Below, in pieces: positions 60,745 to 64,000 of a DNA stretch of 64,000 nt; the stretch's first letter is position 1; every line of letters begins with the position of its first letter. Below the pieces are notes generated by a model that was given only the letters and a program-made list of their open reading frames with translations, made no database searches and had not been told where the DNA came from. Source of the DNA: Streptomyces sp. PCS3-D2 (GTDB lineage: Bacteria; Actinomycetota; Actinomycetes; Streptomycetales; Streptomycetaceae); the NCBI RefSeq assembly GCF_000612545.2, contig NZ_CP097800.1, positions 4,007,001-4,071,000 of the forward strand. The letters run 5' to 3'. Position numbers and translations under genes: made by a program.

Positions 60745-61251
60745 ATGAGCGACGCGGTGGACGCGATCATCGGACAGTGGGCGCGGGAGCGTCCCGAGCT
60801 GGTACCGGGCCTGTGGCCGGTCGAGGTCCTGGCCCGGATCCAGCGGATGAACCGGATCCTCGACAAGCACCTCAAGGCCTTCGCGGCAGAACACGACCTG
60901 GAGGCGGGTGAGCTCGACATCCTCTTCACCCTCCGCCGCAGCGGCCCTCCGTACGCGCTCACCGCCGGAGCCCTCATCCCGGCCGCCATGGTGACCTCCG
61001 GGGCGATCACCAACCGCATCGACCGCATGGAGGCCAAGGGGCTGGTGGAACGGGTGCGGGACGGCCAGGACCGCCGTACCGTCCGGATCCGGCTGACCGA
61101 GCACAGCGTCGGCCTCACCGAGTCGCTGCTCGAAGACCACCTGCGCCGGTACGCCGAACTGCTCGCCCCCCTCGACGCCGCCACCTGCGCCACGGTCGCC
61201 GAGGCCCTGCGCACCCTCCTGGAGGCCGGCGGCGACACCTCGATCACCTGA
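60745..61251 (+). CDS. MarR-family transcriptional regulator
   Basis: 168 residues from ATG 60745 with AGGAGG upstream. Winged helix: LEAGELDILFTLRRSGPPYALTAGALIPAAMVTSGAITNRIDRMEAKGLVERVRDGQDRRTVRIRL shows the recognition helix and the D-x-R wing. Long terminal helices form the dimer. It should bind the palindromes at 60592-60651 and be released by a small ligand, controlling the MFS gene and itself. Confidence 0.93.
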   Translation: MSDAVDAIIGQWARERPELVPGLWPVEVLARIQRMNRILDKHLKAFAAEHDLEAGELDILFTLRRSGPPYALTAGALIPAAMVTSGAITNRIDRMEAKGLVERVRDGQDRRTVRIRLTEHSVGLTESLLEDHLRRYAELLAPLDAATCATVAEALRTLLEAGGDTSIT

Positions 61252-61358
61252 GGCCGGGCCGCGCCGACGGTCACCACGCTCCCGGCGGCGCGACCGCCGG
61301 CACGGGCCCGTCCCCGAATGGCGCCGCCACCCACCGCCCGGCCGGGCAGAATTGGCGG

Positions 61359-64000
61359 GTGCGGTACCTCATCCTCGGCGTCACCGAGGCACACGACGAG
61401 ACCGGTGCCCCCCTTCCGATCGGCGGCGCCCGGCTGCGCGCACTCCTCGCCGCGCTCGCCCTACGCGCCGGCCGGACGGCCGCCGTCTCCGCACTCGTCG
61501 ACGACGTCTGGGGCGAGGCCCCGCCCCTGGACGCCCCCGCCGCCCTCCAAGCGCTCGTCGCCCGCCTGCGCCGGGCCCTCGGCGGCCGGGACGCCGTCCA
61601 CGCCGCCCCCACCGGCGGATACCGCCTCGCCGCCGCCCCCGACGACGTCGACCTCCACCGTTTCACCCGCCTCGCCGCCGAGGGCGACCGGGAGCTGGCC
61701 GCCGACCCGGAGGCCGCCGCCCGCACCCTGCGCACCTTCTCCCTCTGGCGCGGCCCGGCCCTCGCAGACCTGGCCGAGCCCGCCCGTACCGCACACGCAG
61801 CCGCCCCCGAAGCCCGCCGCTCGGCCGCCCTGCGCCGCCGCATCGAGGCGGACCTGCGCAGCGGCGCCACCGCCCCGGAGCTGCTCCTGCCGGAGATCGA
61901 GGCGCTGGTCCACGAGAGCCCGTACGACGAACCGCTGCGCGCCCAGCAGCTGCGCGCCCTGCGAGCCGCCGGCCGCAACGCCGACGCCCTCGCCGCGTAC
62001 GAACGCACGCGCCGCGCCCTCGCCGACGGCCTCGGCACCGACCCCGGACCCGAACTCACCGCCCTGCACGCGGAACTGCTCCGGCCCCAGCCGCCGCAGA
62101 CGTCCCTGCCGTCACGGACTCCGCGACCGCCGGGGACCGCACCGGCACCGCTGAAAACCCAGAACTCCCAGAGCTCCCAGAACTCCCAGCACACCGAGAA
62201 CGTCCAGACCCCGCCCGGCCGGCCGCCGCAGCCCGGCGGCCCGCCGGCCCCGTCCACCCGCCCGGAGGCCCCGGGCCCGGCCTCGGTGCCGGCCTCGGTG
62301 CCGGCGCCGCGCGGCAATCTCCGTCCCCGTCTGAACTCCTTCGTCGGCCGCGAGCCCGAACTGGCCTCCCTCCGCGACGACCTGGCCCGGCTGCGCCTCA
62401 TCACCCTCACCGGCCCCGGTGGTTCGGGAAAGACCCGCCTCGCCGAACACGCCGCCGCGTCCCACCCCGAGCCCGGCTGGCTCGTCGAACTCGCCCGCCT
62501 CGAACACCCCGACGCCGTCCCCGGCGCCGTCCTGAGCGCCCTCGGTCTGCGCGAGAACTCCCTGGTCGCCCGCGAGACCCCGGCCCCGACGGCCGCCGCC
62601 GACCCCACGACCCGGCTCGTGGAGCACTGTGCGCACCGCCGTCTGCTGCTGGTGTTGGACAACTGTGAGCACGTTGTCGAAGCTGCTGCGGCGCTTGCTG
62701 AACGCCTCCTTACGCATTGTCCTGGTGTTCAGGTCTTGGCCACCAGCCGCGAACCCCTCGGTGTGCCTGGGGAGATGGTTCGTCCGGTGGAACCGCTGCC
62801 CGACCCGATTGCGCTGCGGTTGCTGGGCGACCGTGGGGCGGCGGCCCGTGCCGGGTTTGCGGTGGAGGAGGATCCGGTCGCCGCTGCGGAGATCTGCCGT
62901 CGTCTCGATGGGCTGCCGTTGGCGATCGAGTTGGCGGCGGCGCGGCTGCGGCTGTTGACCCCGCGGCAGATCGCGGATCGGTTGGACGATCGGTTCCGGC
63001 TGTTGACCGGTGGTTCCCGTACGGTCCTGCCGCGTCAGCAGACCCTGCGTGCGGTCGTCGACTGGTCTTGGGACCTGCTTGACGAGGCCGAGCGCACGGT
63101 CCTGCGTCGGCTGTCGGTCTTCGCGGGCGGCTGTGACCTCGCTGCCGCCGAGGCCGTGTGCTCCGATCCGGCCGGGGACGGCGTCGCGGACGTCGCCGAC
63201 ACCCTCGGCTCCCTCGTCGACAAGTCCCTCGTGGTCGCCGCCCCCGCCCCCGACGGCACCGCCATGCGCTACCGCATGCTCGAAACCATCCACGAGTACG
63301 CCGCCGAACGCGCCGCCGCCCACCCGGCCGACGCCCGCGCCACCGCCCGCCGCCACGCCGCCCACTTCCTCGCGTTCGCCGAGCGGGCCGAACCCCTGAT
63401 CCGCACCGCCGCCCAGCTCCCGTGGATCCGGCTCGTGGAGACCGAACTCGACAACCTCCGTGCCGCCCTGCACACCACGACCGCCCACGAGGCCGACGCC
63501 GAAACCGCACAGCGGCTCGCCTGCGCCCTCGGCTGGTTCTGGTGGCTGCGCAACTACCGTGTCGAGGGAGCCGAGTGGACGACCCGGGTCCTCACCCTCA
63601 CCCCGGGCCGAGCGCCCGAGGGAACGCCCGCGTACTGGCGCCGCATGCACCTCCAGGTCCTCGGCATGTTCCTGCTCGCGGACAGCGACTCCGCCAGGAA
63701 GTTCCGCACGCCCGAATACCGGGAGCTCGCCGTCCGAATCAGGACGGCCTTCCGCCGGGACTCCCCCGAGACCGCGGTCTTCCCGGGGATCCTCTGGCCC
63801 GCCACGTCCTTCCTCGTCGGCGACGCCGTCGACATCGGGACCGACCTCGACCGGTCCGTGGAGAACTGCCGCCGGCATGCGAGCGAATGGGAACTCGGCA
63901 TCATCCTCATGCTGCGCGCCCGAACCGCCATCGACATCACCGGAGGGCTGTCCACCGTCGACGCCGACCTCGCCGAACTCCACGGCATCGCCCGGCGCGT
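61359..64000 (+). CDS. AfsR/SARP-type regulator (BTAD plus NTPase), cut by window end
   Basis: The frame from GTG 61359 (MRYLILGVTEAHDETG) stays open for 880 codons to the window edge. Residues ~1-90 are an OmpR-like winged helix (LRALLAALALRAGRTAAVSALVDDVWG, LVARLRRALGG). Residues 95-245 are the bacterial transcriptional activation domain (DVDLHRFTRLAAEGD ... LGTDPGPELTALHAEL). After a Pro-rich linker with QNSQ repeats comes an ATPase: Walker A GPGGSGKT (~353), Walker B LLLVLDNCEHV, then VLATSREPLGV and LDGLPLAIELAAARL. The C-terminal part looks like helical repeats. The BTAD-plus-NTPase layout typifies pathway activators of secondary metabolism. Confidence 0.9.
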   Translation, partial: MRYLILGVTEAHDETGAPLPIGGARLRALLAALALRAGRTAAVSALVDDVWGEAPPLDAPAALQALVARLRRALGGRDAVHAAPTGGYRLAAAPDDVDLHRFTRLAAEGDRELAADPEAAARTLRTFSLWRGPALADLAEPARTAHAAAPEARRSAALRRRIEADLRSGATAPELLLPEIEALVHESPYDEPLRAQQLRALRAAGRNADALAAYERTRRALADGLGTDPGPELTALHAELLRPQPPQTSLPSRTPRPPGTAPAPLKTQNSQSSQNSQHTENVQTPPGRPPQPGGPPAPSTRPEAPGPASVPASVPAPRGNLRPRLNSFVGREPELASLRDDLARLRLITLTGPGGSGKTRLAEHAAASHPEPGWLVELARLEHPDAVPGAVLSALGLRENSLVARETPAPTAAADPTTRLVEHCAHRRLLLVLDNCEHVVEAAAALAERLLTHCPGVQVLATSREPLGVPGEMVRPVEPLPDPIALRLLGDRGAAARAGFAVEEDPVAAAEICRRLDGLPLAIELAAARLRLLTPRQIADRLDDRFRLLTGGSRTVLPRQQTLRAVVDWSWDLLDEAERTVLRRLSVFAGGCDLAAAEAVCSDPAGDGVADVADTLGSLVDKSLVVAAPAPDGTAMRYRMLETIHEYAAERAAAHPADARATARRHAAHFLAFAERAEPLIRTAAQLPWIRLVETELDNLRAALHTTTAHEADAETAQRLACALGWFWWLRNYRVEGAEWTTRVLTLTPGRAPEGTPAYWRRMHLQVLGMFLLADSDSARKFRTPEYRELAVRIRTAFRRDSPETAVFPGILWPATSFLVGDAVDIGTDLDRSVENCRRHASEWELGIILMLRARTAIDITGGLSTVDADLAELHGIARR

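Overview
The window is a high-G+C actinobacterial chromosome segment, almost certainly Streptomyces. The evidence is the strong G/C bias at third codon positions, many GTG starts, GTGA/ATGA gene overlaps, and marker genes in a familiar order: SRP RNA-dnaX-purD-purC, an lsr2 paralogue-purSQL, purF-purM, valine dehydrogenase, bldC and hrpA. No rRNA, CRISPR array or intact integrase, transposase or prophage was seen.

Left part (1-7221): a two-gene membrane/secreted operon cut by the window edge, a Tat-exported poly-gamma-glutamate hydrolase-like protein, an HNH restriction enzyme of the phosphorothioate-DNA-dependent type, and then a degraded accessory region. This region ends at tRNA-Ser(GGA). 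Two ~254-bp scars (3694-3948, 4866-5118) each carry the 3' part of that tRNA, its terminator and flanking 12-bp-period repeats, so at least two elements integrated in succession. What remains of their cargo is an intact VapBC-like toxin-antitoxin pair, a second PIN toxin with a frameshift behind an intact upstream ORF, and a 5'-truncated gene of the phiC31 gp3-like recombination directionality family.

Housekeeping core (7345-31861): SRP RNA, dnaX, purD, a degenerate M48-like membrane protein, a DMFase-beta-like protein, purC, tRNA-Gly, a response regulator/histidine kinase/ABC permease/ABC ATPase operon, tRNA-Gly x2, lsr2-like gene, purS-purQ-purL, a membrane protein with a Cys-rich tail, a maleylpyruvate isomerase-family protein, a META-domain lipoprotein, purF, purM, a DUF3073 protein and valine dehydrogenase. 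Most of the de novo IMP pathway up to AIR/SAICAR is encoded here in separate blocks.

Middle (32053-45512): a conserved unknown, bldC with a long upstream region, hrpA between two identical tRNA-Asp genes, a DsbA-like/CcdA-like thiol-redox pair, tRNA-Phe/Asp/Glu, a translationally coupled zincin-CrcB-CrcB operon, a lipoprotein and a DEAD-box RNA helicase with a repeat-rich Arg/Gly/Asp tail.

Right part (45721-64000): tRNA-Lys followed by an integrase relic and an unusual tRNA-like element, a GNAT enzyme, a sortase-anchored surface protein, initiator tRNA-Met, an M23 peptidase overlapping a PrsW-type protease, trmB, lhgO, an NsdA/sporulation-type TPR regulator, an orphan asparagine-synthetase-like protein, an MFS exporter divergent from a MarR regulator with three operator-like palindromes between them, and the start of a large AfsR/SARP-type regulator cut by the right edge.
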